From Oxytricha trifallax (taxonomy: Eukaryota > Ciliophora > Spirotrichea > Sporadotrichida > Oxytrichidae), in contig ARYC01003299.1 in NCBI GenBank assembly GCA_000711775.1, positions 20,184 to 84,183 on the forward strand: 64,000 bases of DNA. Reading direction: 5' to 3'. Both the position numbers and the translations under genes were made by a program. Shown here piece by piece: positions 1-11,931 of this stretch. Position 1 is the stretch's first letter; the number at the start of each line of letters is the position of its first letter. Below the pieces are notes generated by a model, which was not told where the DNA came from, made no database searches, and worked only from the letters and a program-made list of their open reading frames with translations.

Positions 1-477
1 TTTATTAATAAGTCTTGGTACAAGAAGTACGATAATATAGAAGTGTATGACTAAAAGGTTAAGGTTGTCACTCACGCAGTTTTGCCTGGTATCAGTGAAC
101 ATTCAGGCTTAGAAACTTATGTTATTCACCTTCGCTCTTTTAAGCGAGAGCAGTATATAGAGTTCTTACATAAACTAAGAGATAAGTGCAACGATCAAGA
201 GATCATCCTGTTTTTTGATAACCTATCTGTTCATAAGACAAAGGAGTCTAAGAAAGCTTATGAAGAGTTAAACATAACTCCTGTGTATAACGTTCCTTAC
301 AGTCCACAATTTAATGGAATCGAATTCTACTGGAGTTAGATTAAGACTCACTACAAGAAGTTACTGCTGTATCACCGAATGCATGATCTACCAATCGATA
401 CAGTAGATCTCATACTGAGTAGTTGCAAGAGAGTGGGTAAAGACTAGACTACGATATGTGCAAGAAAGGGTGAATGA
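1..477 (+). CDS. TBE 42-kDa transposase, C-terminal part
   Basis: C-terminal part of a DDE transposase of the Tc1/mariner-like TBE class. It cuts and rejoins element ends in the nucleus and in hypotrichs has been tied to developmental DNA elimination. Visible: FFDNLSVHKT (about 210-240), which carries the second catalytic Asp, and NGIEFYWS (about 314-337), which carries the catalytic Glu. With TAA/TAG as Gln the frame is open from base 1 to TGA at 475-477. The N-terminus is outside the window. Unlike the copy in the 22174-26383 element, both catalytic acids seen here are intact, so this piece is not visibly broken. Confidence 0.85.
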
Positions 478-539
478 ATGTTTATAAATAAGTTTAAGAA
501 CTTAAATGAATGAATTATTACAAATATCAAACGAACTCT

Positions 540-1197
540 TAAAAGGATTCGGCTTCTCTTTCTTTTCTTCCTCTGGTGCTTAACTTGGAAACATGTTTCT
601 TCTCTTTGAACCAGCACCAGTATCTATATTCATATCATCAGGTTTTTAAACCTCTTTATAAAGTCTTTTGCTAACTTAATGAATGGTTTAAGACTTTCTC
701 TGTGAACTTTTGCATTCTCCTTCATTAGGAATATACCAGTTCCAGGTTTCCCAACAAAGTTATATATAAAAGCTTACTAGAGAGATAAGGATGCTTCTTA
801 AGCTCTGCAAGCTAGCTCTCGCTTATGAGTATGCCTTGCTTCTTTTAATCTTCTTGAGAAATAGAATAGCGTTTCTTGTTAGCTTCTTCAATTATTTCTC
901 TTAGATAACCTTATCTCAAAGTACCAAGTACACCAAAGAAGAAGCTCCTTTCTGGAAGTTTATTAGAGAGCTGTTTCTTATTAGGAAGGTAAACACCAAC
1001 TCTTCATCTTTCATAGCATCCTCATAGAGATTCCATCGTCGGAAGGAATAGACCAACTGCATATTATGTTGATTATTATCAATTTATTTTACCATGTTAA
1101 GTATGGTATCGATAGAGATCTTCCTTGCTCCTGAATCTTGAGATCTTTTCTTGAGCCTCAACCCTTTTCATATGTTCATTGAAGGATTCCATCTTTG
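540..1197 (-). pseudogene. TBE 22-kDa protein ORF (degenerate)
   Basis: Minus-strand remnant of the small basic 22-kDa ORF of TBE elements; its function is unknown. A segment around 900-1060 reads with the same layout as the better copies at 23295-23951 and 27600-28260: a hydrophobic stretch, then a motif like FQKGASSLVYLVL corresponding to the PEKFLLWLS region of the 23.7-kb copy. The N-terminal part near 1197 starts MESFNEHMKRVEAQEK but reaches TGA after about 40 codons, so several frames are needed. It is convergent with the transposase, as in other TBEs. Limits are approximate. Confidence 0.6.
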
Positions 1198-1799
1198 TTC
1201 CTCTGTCTATTAATGAATTTAAAGTTTTAATTTATAGACATATGGATCATATCCTTTAAAATCTTACTATTAAATATGGGCATCTTATAGGAGGTCAACC
1301 CTGTAAAGATTCATGGAGAAAGTTTGCAGAGGCTGTAACAAACTGCAGAGATGGAGCTCCATTTTTATCAATTTAGTTCCATTAAATTAGTACTAAAATT
1401 GTTTAAATTTAATTAGTACCGGCACTAAAACCGTTTAAGTTTAATTGGTACCAATTTAATAGTACCAAAACTTAATTAGTACCTAGATTTAATCCAGTGA
1501 GGTTTTAATGGAAAAGTTCCAATCTGGTTCAAAAATTAATTGGTACCAGTACCAACCTGAACTTTATCTGAGTTGGTACCAGAATCAAAATTATTAAGAG
1601 TAAAATTACAAAAATTATAGTTATAAACTGAGTATAAATATGAAGTCTTAGAGCTGAGATCAAACCATCATTAATGCTGTGGCAACTCATATATAGTCCA
1701 GCTATAGCTATAGAGGATTTAAGAGCTTTATAATAGAAATTTAAATTTGAATTTAAATATGGCGGTCATTTTAAATCGTAGAGCGGCACTTTTAGGAGT

Positions 1800-3201
1800 A
1801 TGTCAATCATAGCACAACTTTGGTTCAAATAAGAAACCAGAAGCTATATACATTGAGAAGGAAGTAGAGCTGAGAGCTCTTGAATTTGAAGCAAGCGTAT
1901 TCTTCATATAAATTTAAAACAATAAAAAGTCAGCAGATGTGGGAGTCTAAACATTAATAGAAGTTGCTTAGGAAGTCAAGTAACCTCTACAGATTGAAAT
2001 AAATAAAAATTTTGAATGCTAAGAATGCTAAGATTTCTTCTCGACCAATTCCAGTTTGAAGAGAAATATGAAAGAGGTTCACTCTTGTAAGGTTAAGGTG
2101 TATTTTAAGCATGATAAGGTTGATGGTAGGTACTAGTGCACGACTTGTGAGAAGTCTTATACTCACTCAGCTAAAGTTAAGAAACATATGCAGAAGCATC
2201 ACCTAAGTGAGTTCTTGATTTAAGATAAAGAGACTTAGAAATTAGTGCCCGCTAAAAGAAAATCTAATAATCTCGAGACTTAAAAAGAACAACAGAAGAA
2301 GCTCAAGAGGCAGAAGCGAATAAAATTAATGAATCAACCTGCTGGTAATGTCTTTTTAGCATGCTTTTAAGAGAGAGCCATTATTCCTGCACTAATTGCA
2401 GTAGACCTTAGCAGTTGTATTGAAAACTACTTACATAAAAACGTATCTGCTAAAGCAAAACTCATAGTGGTTGATGACTATGCCTACAAGGTATATCCTT
2501 TCAGCAATCTCCTAAAGAACGAGCAGTATTAAAATGAGTTTGCTAACGAATATATCTTACTTAGAGAGGCTTAGAAAAAGATTGCAAAACTTGCACAAGT
2601 TAGATGGTGTTATTTTAGGGTTTTGTTTCATCGCACTAAGGCTAAAAAAGTTTGATATGACTCTCCGAGATTATCTACATTAAAACAGATACCCAGATAA
2701 CTTGAATGATATTCTATCTAATATGATAAAGGGTGCTTAGGAACTTAACGAACTTGGATACGTTCATAGAGATTTGAAGCCTGAAAATTTTATGCTAAAC
2801 CTTTGCCCTTTAGAAGTAGTCGTAATCGATTTAAATTGAGCCTTAAGATTAGAGATTGTAACCTTAGCAAAGGTTCTTGGTACTCCAGGTTATTTCCCAA
2901 TCAGAGAGATATGGACTAATGGCTCTATTTAGTGGGATGTTTGGGCAGTAGCTGCAATAATATTAGAGTGCGATATGGAAAGCATGACTACATTAATACA
3001 AAATATGAAAAATAATAAATAAATCTAGCTGAGAAGCACATAAAACAATATGATGCATGCTAAGAAATAAAGAAGATAGTAAAGAAGATAATAGTAAGAG
3101 CTTCAGCATATCCAAGAAAATCCTTAGACGATATGCTCGAACCAATAAAGAAAGCGAGATTCAAGAGATACAACAAAGACAAGCAAGTAAAATTCGTGTG
3201 A
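1800..3201 (+). pseudogene. TBE 57-kDa zinc-finger/kinase protein (degenerate)
   Basis: Encodes the C2H2 zinc-finger plus protein-kinase-like protein of TBEs. A zinc finger (CTTCEKSYTHSAKVKKHMQK) lies near 2135-2195. A kinase lobe follows, with the catalytic loop HRDLKPENFMLNL near 2770 and a DFG-equivalent read as IDLN, then GTPGYFP and WDVWAVAAIILECDM. The last reading frame ends at TGA 3199-3201. At least one frameshift separates the zinc finger from the kinase, and an in-frame TGA follows IDLN where the copy at 62.7 kb has Arg. This is a decayed copy. The DFG Gly is not conserved in either copy, so the family may be an atypical kinase. Start not resolved. Confidence 0.75.
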
Positions 3202-3262
3202 TATAATTAAACTAACACTCATTAAATACATAAAAAAGTCTCATTAAACTTGCGTTTTCTCT

Positions 3263-3339
3263 ACTAACCCTAATAAAACCCCAACTTTACCCTACTAATC
3301 AAAGCACTTATAAACCTCACAAAGGGTTTTGGGGTATTG
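3263..3339 (+). repeat. TBE right terminal inverted repeat
   Basis: About 77 bp reading, in reverse complement, CAATACCCCAAAACCC followed by a region near-identical to the left end of the TBE at 62687 (shared GAGGTTTATAAGTGCTTT). The telomere-like C4A4 repeats at the tip are the hallmark of TBEs. Confidence 0.85.
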
Positions 3340-4705
3340 AATGGAACGGTGACAAAATGCATGGTAATGGCATCTTTATATCCAGTACTAGAGACTGATA
3401 TGAAGGAAATTTCTAGAACAATTTGAAAGTGGGCTACGGAACAATTCAATACTATAACGTAAGCTCTTACTCAGGATAATGGTGACATGACATGATTTGG
3501 GGTAAAGGCTAGTTTAACTTCAATAATGGAAATCACTATGATGGGTACTTTTTAAATGGTTTGTTTGACGGCTTTGGAATAATGTTATTTGTAGGTATTG
3601 ACACTTACAAAGGCAATTTTATTGCAGGAAATTTAAACGGTGAAGGTATTTTTTAATAAAGATGGTTCTATATATCATGGAAATTGGAAAAAAAAAACAA
3701 CAACAAGAAAGATGGCATGGGTTAGATAATTGAGAGCGATGGTGTCTCTATATACAATCAAAGAATTTATAGTATTAGAACTATTCTTTTAAGTATCATA
3801 ATTATTATTGTAGGAATACATTTGATTTCGGAAATTAAATTATAATTAATAAATCAACAATTTAAAATCGTGGCAGTTAACTTTGTCCTAGCCTAGACAA
3901 TATGGTACTTGTTCGAAAGAGAATTCAAAATTAGCTGGACTTTACTATTGCCGGTACCCCTCTATCGTATCCCTAGATCGAGATAACTCGACTTTAATTT
4001 TGGCTGATTTGTTTAGTTTATTTTAATGACAAAATTAAAGTCGAGTTATCTCGGTCCAGGGATACGATAAGAGGTGTACCGGCAATAGTAAAGTCCAGCT
4101 AATTTTGAATTCTCTTTCGAACAAGTACCATATTGTCTAGGCTAGGACAAAGTTAACTGCCATGATTTTAAATTGTTGATTTATTAATAATAATTTAATT
4201 TCCGAAATCAAATGTATTCCTACAATATTAATGGAGGATAGCAGAATCACTACAGTTGGTTCCAGTTGAACTTTTTCCTGCCAACTACCTTTGCTCGAGA
4301 CTCTATTCCTTGTGATTCCTCATGAAATCAGGAAGCAAAAATTCTACATAGAATTAAGCCAAAGTCTATCTAGATATTGGGGTGCCAAAAAGTCAATCTT
4401 GAACCAGTTTTTGTGGACGAAAATAAGTTGACAAGCATATAAAGAACATTGTTCTAAACTCAGATAGAGTTAGCCTAATTCCATATGGATTTTCACAATC
4501 TACGTTGAAGCAGCTGAAGAAACTCAAGGTGAAGAGAACTAAACCACTTGAAGCAAAACTTTAACTGGCCTGGAAATCAGTGAATGATTAGAAACATGGA
4601 AAAGGCAGTTTCCTTCAAAGAGGAAGCTGCTTGATTGAAGGCATTTGGCTAGGCGGAGAATTGACCGAAATGATTTAGTACTAGAGTCTTGTTAAAGAAT
4701 AATGA
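3340..4705 (+). pseudogene. MORN-repeat protein remnant with CFAP97-locus-like tail
   Basis: The sequence after the TBE reads as MORN repeats, which are short beta-hairpin repeats often linked to membranes or scaffolds: KMHGNGIF, YEGNF, GYGTIQYY, HYDGYFLNGLFDGFGI, YKGNFIAGNLNGEGIF. A one-base frame change near 3650 leads to KDGSIYHGNW. In-frame TGA occurs twice among the repeats. If the foldback element 3808-4225 is removed leaving one TA, the frame runs on into NHYSWFQLNFF, which is shared with the CFAP97-like gene at 48493. A later frame has another MORN-like unit (HGKGSFLQRGSC) and ends at TGA 4703-4705. Because of the TGAs and frame changes I call it a pseudogene; a germline gene with unseen IESs is the alternative. 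Confidence 0.6.
3808..4225. mobile_element. Foldback (palindromic) MITE, TA-flanked
   Basis: Two arms of about 195 bp (3808-4002 and 4030-4225) are near-perfect inverted copies around a 27-bp loop. The ends are TTGTAGGAATAC and GTATTCCTACAA, flanked by TA on both sides (3806-3807, 4226-4227). It has no ORF of its own. Tip and internal sequence (TGGCAGTTA, AACTCGACTTTA) are shared with the 403-bp element at 40700-41102, so both belong to one family. Removing it with one TA joins the flanks in an open frame (LSIIIIINGGQQNHYSW). Confidence 0.85.
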
Positions 4706-4739
4706 GTATCTAAGTTGACTTTGCAAAGACAAGGATTTG

Positions 4740-5184
4740 TCTTTGCAAAGTATTAAGTTCAAAATAGGATGAATGAAATATAGACTTATAAGTAAATAAT
4801 CTACTCTAACTTCCTTTATATTATATTAAACTTAATAGCAAAAGATTTACAAATTCAATATTATTTATAAAATCCTCTCGCCATTTCGATGACTCTTTAA
4901 TAGAAAGAGGTTTTGAATTGAGAGGTAAGATTGAAGATTTAAACTTATATAATGAAAAGTCAACTTACCTAAAATCTCTATTTTTAAGCAAGCAAAGCTA
5001 ATATCATTGCTTAACAAAATTCTAAGTATCGTTATTATTTAAAGTATAAAGCTTATTTTAGATTTAAAAGTTAAAACTACTTAAAAGTTTTCTATAATTT
5101 CTAAATATATGATTTTTAATAATGAGAATTGCTTATTTATAAATTAAAAATACTATCATTGCTAATAAAAGAGTAACTATAAAA
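4740..5184. other. AT-rich intergenic DNA
   Basis: No coding frame of note is seen. It is AT-rich spacer between the MORN remnant and the next plus-strand gene. Confidence 0.5.
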
Positions 5185-7060
5185 ATGAAAATATCTGAGA
5201 AAATTTAAGAGAAAAAAGATAAAATGACAATAAAAAAATTGAAAGATAAATATAGGAATTTATAAATGGTGCAGAGCCTGCGTAAAGAATTCTTATAAGA
5301 AATCATAGATATCAAGAAAGATAAGGAAGACAACAAGAGATTGGTGTTTCAAATGAAGAAAGCGTATGAGGAAATATTATGATTTGAAATTCAGGCAAAA
5401 TAACTTGGAAAATTAATAGAAGCAATTTGATGGCACAAGATAGAGAAAAGCACATCACTTTAGTTTATATTTAATCCTATATTAAATGGAATTTGTTTTT
5501 GTTATATTAATATCGAAAATTTATAAATATCACAGCTCATTGTTAACTTTAGATTCTCCTAAGAAAAAAGGATTATCACCATTTATGGACAAATTAGATA
5601 GTTTGAATCACTCTATTAATAATTGAAATGGGTCTTCACCATAGATTGTGGAAAAAGTCACTTTAAGCATGCAGTAATAAGGTACAAACCAAAATTTTAA
5701 CCATCTATCTCATACTCAAAATTTGAATATAAATTCAATTATAATTGTAACAAACATTCCTATCATTTATCAGTTATTTGTTTTTAGACACTTAATTTAT
5801 TAAATAGATTGTGATAAATTCAATAAAATAATTTTAAATAACAAAGATAGTATGAATCATCAACCGAATTTGGGTCGCTCATCATCACAGCACTAGCATG
5901 TGCCCATAATCTATGATTCAATAGCTTAAAGCTAGGTGTTAAATAATTTCAGATCAAGGAGATTGAATCAATTCGACAAGCTACAGTCTCGCATTATGAA
6001 AATATCTGATGAAAGGAATTAAATAGTGCAGAATATGCGGCTAATTGAAGTTGGAGAGAAAGCAGGCTATGCTAAGTCTATAGAACAGCCACTTTCATAG
6101 CAGAGAGTGCATGATTTATTGAGTTAACAAAATGTTTTTATTTCTTTCTCATACTATTTGTAAAGAATTTAGAGTTATATAAGTCGAATACACACGAGAA
6201 GACCTTACTACAATGATTTAAGCATCAAAGCATAAACAGTTATAGATATGCGACTTAATCTAGAGGAACTCAGGGTTAGATCTAAATTAACATAAATTTG
6301 TTGCATCAAATTAATTTATTATAGTAAAAACAGAATGAGTTTATATAAAAATCTCTAGCTTCAAAGCCTAAACATAAAAATACATCACTGCTCTTTCCAG
6401 ATATTTATAAACCGTAAATTTATATCAGCGTAATATCAGTAACCAATGTAGAAAATCCTAATTCAGATATATTGAATAGCTCTGAATTATCACCTAATCA
6501 TCCTTAATCACAAGAGCAATGTATGATTTTATATTAGTTTTTTATCAAGTAGGTGATTTAATCAGTGAAGACCCAAGGATGATATAAAGCAGAAATTTAC
6601 CTAAGTATAGATTAATCAATAGAACAAATGAATAAAAATAGATCCAAATACTGAATCACTTAACGTCAGTGTGACCCAGATAAAATAGATAAAATACCTC
6701 TAAGTTAAAACGTAAAATCTTATCTGCTAAATTAAGAACATTCTTTCGCTGATATCCTTAAATCCAGATTCAACAAAGAAACACTCTTAAAACAGAAGCA
6801 TCTCTAAAAAGAAACATAAAAGTCTCAGGCATAATTATTCTTAGAGAGATGTTTCTATGTCAATTGATAACTAATTAATAATGATTGGACCTCAAAGAGG
6901 GCCTTTTAAAATCAAAGAAAGTTAATCTTTGCTATAAAAGAGCCAAAATAATTAGATAAAAAAATTAGGCAATTCAGTAAGTAAATGCCATAAAGAATTA
7001 GTAGAGTCTTCAAAAAATAGAAAGTAAAATAGATATAGTCTATTATCTCAAATTTAATGA
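5185..7060 (+). CDS. Coiled-coil, Q/S-rich hypothetical protein (IES-interrupted)
   Basis: Not recognised. The first piece (ATG 5185) is a charged coiled coil (KISEKIQEKKDKMTIKKLKD, to about 5380). Further open pieces use TAA/TAG as Gln: SPKKKGLSPFMDKLDSL near 5550, a clear block at 5855-6135 (FRSRRLNQFDKLQSRIMKIS), short blocks near 6190, 6360 and 6440, and a long one at 6637-7060 ending in TGA 7058-7060 (MIGPQRGPFKIKES in the middle). AT-rich stretches between them do not read and are probably IESs. Joints are not resolved. Only 107 bp separate it from the URI-like gene, as expected where each gene becomes its own nanochromosome. Confidence 0.6.
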
Positions 7061-7166
7061 GATATTTTTCCATTATAAATAATTTTATTTCTTGATTTAA
7101 TCGCTACAATCTTTAAGTGATACTTGAATGAACTGATGATAAATAATTGAATAATAAAATTGATAA

Positions 7167-8358
7167 ATGGAAGCTTTGACAAAAGGTCAGTTAGATTTTT
7201 CTGAAAAGAAGATCTTTCACCAGAGAGCAGCAGACGCCAACCACAAGCGCTAATTTGAAAGCAAACTGACAGAGAATGATAAGTTAAGTTCAACTCTTAT
7301 TGATATAAGCCAAAAATCTATAAATCATGTGATGGTAAGATAGTTTAATTTAGCCTTCAAGATTAATAAACTTTTATAGGTTCCACTTAAGCGAGGTCGG
7401 GTTCTTCACAAAAGGGAAAGTTAAGCACAGTAATGAAGTCTTAGTGTTTCTTGGAGATAACTATTTCGCTGAGAGAACTGCTTTTGAGTGTCAAGATATA
7501 ATACAGAGAAGAAAGAATTGTAAGTAATATTCAAAGCATTTAAACCTTTATTCCTAATGATTCAAAATCAAATTGATTCTATTGACAAATAAATCGAGTA
7601 AGAGCAAGCTCAGAGTGATCTATTAAGCGAGACTTAATCTAAGTTTCTAGATACTGCTATCGTTGGACAATAGTTACCAGATACTGAAAGTAGATGGACT
7701 AGAGATGGTCTTTTTGACATTAGAGGAGAATAAAATGATGTGAAAGAAGTCGAAGAAATTCAAGAAATTAAGCCATAAATTATATATGAAAATGAAGAAG
7801 ATGGTAATGAGGAAGATTTTTAAGCTTAATTTGAAAAAACGAAGAGTCAATCTCAGAATAAGAACCAAGATATAATTAAGAAGCTTAAGGGAAGTCTAGA
7901 TTCCGCTTAAACACTGATATCTTAATCTTAGAAGAAAGACCATATTACCAGTATGAATTAGTCTTAAGCTAATGAAATAATAGCTAAATCACTATCAGAT
8001 TTGTGGAAAATTATGGAAAGAGTAGCAGAGATAAACCAAGTAGAAGTCAAAGCTACATTTACACCACTTGACTCTGATCAATTTAAGAAGTCTAATTTAA
8101 TTTCTGCCAAGCCTACATCTATCCTTAAGACTTCATCAAATTTCTAGACAGCTTAGAGTGATTCAACTGGCCCTTCTCTTAATTCTTAAAGTCAAACAAT
8201 TAAGAAGGCGGATGAAGCTATTATTGGAAAAATAATTGAGAGATTTCACTAAACCCTAGTAGTAGATTTAGCAATAATAAGTGTAGAATTAAGATGAACA
8301 AGAAGAAGAAAGACCAACGAGAGTTAGTAAATTCAAGCAGTAAAGATAGGATAACTGA
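7167..8358 (+). CDS. URI1-like unconventional prefoldin
   Basis: Resembles URI1 (RPB5 interactor), a prefoldin-family protein in the R2TP/prefoldin-like complex that helps assemble RNA polymerases. Start ATG 7167, MEALTKGQLDFSEKK, an alpha helix. Then the prefoldin beta segment VGFFTKGKVKHSNEVLVFLG and DNYFAERTAFECQDIIQRR, matching the family pattern of H-T-N-E-V then LLGDNWFA. An acidic and Q-rich middle follows. The C-terminal URI box EEERPTRVSKFK ends at TGA 8356-8358. A 45-bp GTAAG...TAG segment at about 7334-7380 looks like an intron. A one-base frame difference is seen at about 7390 and another near 8250; these may be small IES joints or indels. Confidence 0.75.
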
Positions 8359-8499
8359 TTATCCACACAAATTCATTAATTAGAACTAGCATTGTCTTTT
8401 CCAAAATTACTTAGGTTTCAATTTAATTTCATTAATTTTTAATTTGCTTTAGTCTTATAAAAATAGAAAAATTGTGGAAATAATTTTAATAAAAATAAA

Positions 8500-11331
8500 A
8501 TGACCAAATCATTTGCTAGTGGTGGGCACTCCTCTTTGATGTAAAATAATCGAGAGCCAATGTCAATAATAGAGGAGCAATCAATTTCAAGTTTAAATAT
8601 TAATTCAGTGTACTTCCCCTATGCTTAATCATTTGTAAATATTGACCCTGGACAAGGTTTACATCAGATGCAGTAAGTTAGGTAAATTAGTAAATATTAC
8701 AACAATAGTATCGTTATTAAAGAAACTTATATTTATTGAATTAAAATTAACACTTAAAATTATTAGATAATTATTTATAATAGATAATACTATGGGATAG
8801 AGTCAAAACATAGAATATTATAAATTAATATAGTAAATGCATTACAGTCCTTAAGTGTAATAACAAGCTTCGAATTTATACACAAGCTAATAAAAACACC
8901 TTTAAAATGAGCAAATTCATAGTAACAAGTTTACAATAGATAAGTAAATAGGTTAATTATGTTTACTTGTTAAATATTATTCAGTCTGAAAGTAATTATT
9001 TTTCGATAGGTAACTCCACAGCATATGGTGATTTTATGTTTAAAAGAACTTAAAAATAACAATAAAATAATTCATTATTGATTAGAAAAATAATTATATT
9101 CATTAAAAGTATATTATAAACTTTAAGCGTAAATCAAATAGGTTAAGACTTTAGAATTTTAGGTTATTTAATAGAAATATTATATTTAAAATTTAAAAAG
9201 ACTTTATTCTTGCTGATATCATTTTCTTGCAATAAAAGAGCGAGATAGATCTATTTATAAGTTAGATTTAATTATCTTTACTGCCTTGATATTGAATTGT
9301 TAATAAATTGCGATTTAATTCTCTCCAAAATATTTCAGCATTAAACAATAATCTTCAATACTAACAACAATAGGATATGTATTATTAACAAAATAATCAA
9401 TAACAGAATAATAAACAATTTACTCAATCACAAGACAGGAAAATGAGATAAATCCCAACGAACAGCAATTAGGAGAGTCACAATCAATCAATCGATGAAT
9501 AACAGAGAGGATAGCTTCAATAATTTCAATAAAAGTAACAAACACCACAGATTAAAATTAATAGATGACAAACCGCTCATTATTTCTAAATAGTATAATC
9601 AAAAATATTAAGAATAATATATTGATTAAATTAATGCAATAAGGTTCAAAATGAATATTCTGAACAGAGCAACAAAAGCTCTCTAGCAAACAAGAGATCT
9701 GTTGTTTTTGGATACCATATATTAGGGAGCCCTACTTCAACACCTCTTGTCATGGCTATGGGTAGACTCCATCAGCAATCTTCAATGTATAATTATTACA
9801 GTAAGCAATCAATATGATTTAAGAAAGTTGATTTTAGATTAAATTATCACCTATAAATGAGGAAATTCGACAGAATTCAAGGTAATACAACTCAAAACAA
9901 CCTAACAGATGTCTAGCCAGTAAAAATCTCCAAAGATATTCGAATTCGATGTATGTAAATTCAAAAAAGTAAAAGCTAATGCAAAAATACAACATGGTAG
10001 GTTTCGATGCCAATAGAGATCAGTTCACATTGAACAAAGTCTCAAATAAAACTACTATAAATCATGAAGATGAAGGAGAAGATGAGACCATGAGCAACAG
10101 TTAAAATATCAATTTAAAGCAGAATAGATAACAATTGGGAAATTGTAATTGAAACATGTAAAAAAGCAATTAATAGTCACTGAATATATACGATCATAAG
10201 TCCAATATTTCTTAATAAAATTGGTTACAATGACAGGCTCAAAGCAATGAGTAAAGTAATAAAAGTAGTCAAAATAGATCCATAGTTTTATAGAATAATT
10301 AGCCTAGAAAAAAAACCCGTTTATTTATTTCTGATTATATGAATTATGGTTAAGAAATCTTAAATCTTAGGCAATATTTTGGATTTTACCTCAACAAAGA
10401 AATTCCAATCTAAAATTAGCTAAAATTGATGATTAAATTATCAGATAGCATTTAAAATAGCTTTAGATGTCAAATAAGCCTATTTAAAAAGTTTGAATTT
10501 CATAAAAATGCTCCTTAAAATAGCAATAGTACTTTTAGAGTGATATAATAAACAGCCCCCATTTCTAAGAAATCAGTCCAATTTTTGAGAGAAACAAGAA
10601 ATAGGATTAATAATATCAGAGCGATAATGTGAGGTATAAGACATCATAGATAGTCGACTATAATAAGCATTAAAGTATATATAGATTACGATAAATAACA
10701 ATGGAAAATTGAGGAAAGATTAAGAAATATCCAAAAGCATCAAGGTAAGAGGGAGGTTGATTTAACCCCCAATCACTTCCTAAATTATCAATCAGAAAGA
10801 GCAAAAGGTGTTTGGATAATTATAGTTTTTAATTTTAAGCCTGCATAGAGTATGAATTAAAGTGTTATAGAAACATAAAATAAGAGAGATATGTCCACAA
10901 TATAAAATAACACTCAAGCAACAGAACAGCTAAACAAATCTTTCAATGAATATAAATAAAATTATGCTTCAGCTTTATAAATAAAAAATTTATTCTGAAT
11001 AAAGCCAAATTATATATTTCAACTGATATGTTAGATTTTATTTTCAACTTTGAACAAATCTGAAATGACTAAATCTCAAGCTAAAATTCGAAAGTCCAAC
11101 ATGTAAAAAGATACCCAAAAATTGGAAATTTTAGACAATGAATAAGCGCCAAAAGAGGAACGTCAAGAAATTATCTATAATCATTCATTCGTAAATCGAT
11201 TAAAATCTTTGATAATATATTAACAAGAATTATAATAATATTTGAAGTTAATTACCAACTTTATAAATGTTGGTAATGGACTTAATAAATATATATAAAA
11301 TTAAATGACTAATAAGCAAAGTTTAATATGA
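8500..11331 (+). CDS. Large Q/N-rich hypothetical protein (IES-interrupted)
   Basis: Unrecognised protein. Starts MTKSFASGGHSSLMQNNREP at ATG 8500. Open blocks: 8500-8715, 8785-8955, 9325-9600 (Q/N-rich), 9625-9800 (KRSVVFGYHILGSPTSTPLV), 9845-10150 (YNMVGFDANRDQFTLNKV), 10250-10430 (NYGQEILNLRQYFGFYLNKE), 10440-10995 (KQQWKIEERLRNIQKHQGKR) and 11040-11331 ending in TGA 11329-11331. Poly-Q tracts come from TAA/TAG runs. In-frame TGAs near 10238 and 10631 lie inside otherwise continuous frames and may mark IES edges. The boundary with the next gene is inferred only from the final TGA and AT-rich DNA. Confidence 0.55.
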
Positions 11332-11339
11332 CACTGTTA

Positions 11340-11920
11340 CCTTTTCATTTTAAATCTCTTTTTCATGATATAATCTATTTAAGATTTTAACTTATTAGGT
11401 AATATAAAGTTTAAACTCAATAATGATAATATAACTTAAAAAACTCTATACTTTAAGATTTATGTATAATTCTAAATAGATTTAATAGAAATATAAAAGT
11501 TATAGATCAATATTCTATTTAACCTTTTATATAATTAATTTGTGGATAATTTATTATAATCCTTATTATAAATTCAAGAATCAAAATTGTTACTAAAATA
11601 GACTTATATTTCTAGATAGAAATAGTAGAGTTACATAAAGAAAATTTGTGAATACTTAATTAATAGAAATTTATACTAGGGTTATTAAATATGGTCATCC
11701 TCTAACATTAATAATAAGAGATATGAAATTTATTAATTAATTTATAATAAGGTGCATATTAAATTATTTATTAAACTTTATTTTTTTGCTATCGTTTATG
11801 TGTTTTATATAAAATTATTTGATTACTTAGCATTATATATTTTCACTTAAAATTACTAAAAATTGAGTCTTTTATGCAATGTTGCATAGCAGAATATATA
11901 GATCCAAGAATTTTAACTGA
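11340..11920. other. AT-rich intergenic DNA
   Basis: Very AT-rich, no readable coding block on either strand. Likely spacer between nanochromosome precursors. Confidence 0.5.
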
Positions 11921-11931
11921 AATTCAAATGA

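Larger units (their letters stand above)
1..3339 (+). mobile_element. TBE transposon, 3' part (TBE-1 copy)
   Basis: The window opens inside a TBE (telomere-bearing element). In order it shows the transposase C-terminus (plus), a 22-kDa-type ORF (minus), a spacer rich in GGTACC-containing inverted repeats (about 1360-1600), a zinc-finger/kinase ORF (plus) and a terminal repeat ending at 3339 in a diverged GGGTTTTGGGGTATTG. The next three bases, AAT (3340-3342), fit the ANT target of TBEs. The left end lies outside the window. Gene order and orientation match the copy at 22174-26383. It has frameshifts and in-frame TGAs, so this copy is decayed. It sits in a MORN-repeat coding stretch that resumes directly after the AAT. 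Confidence 0.9.
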
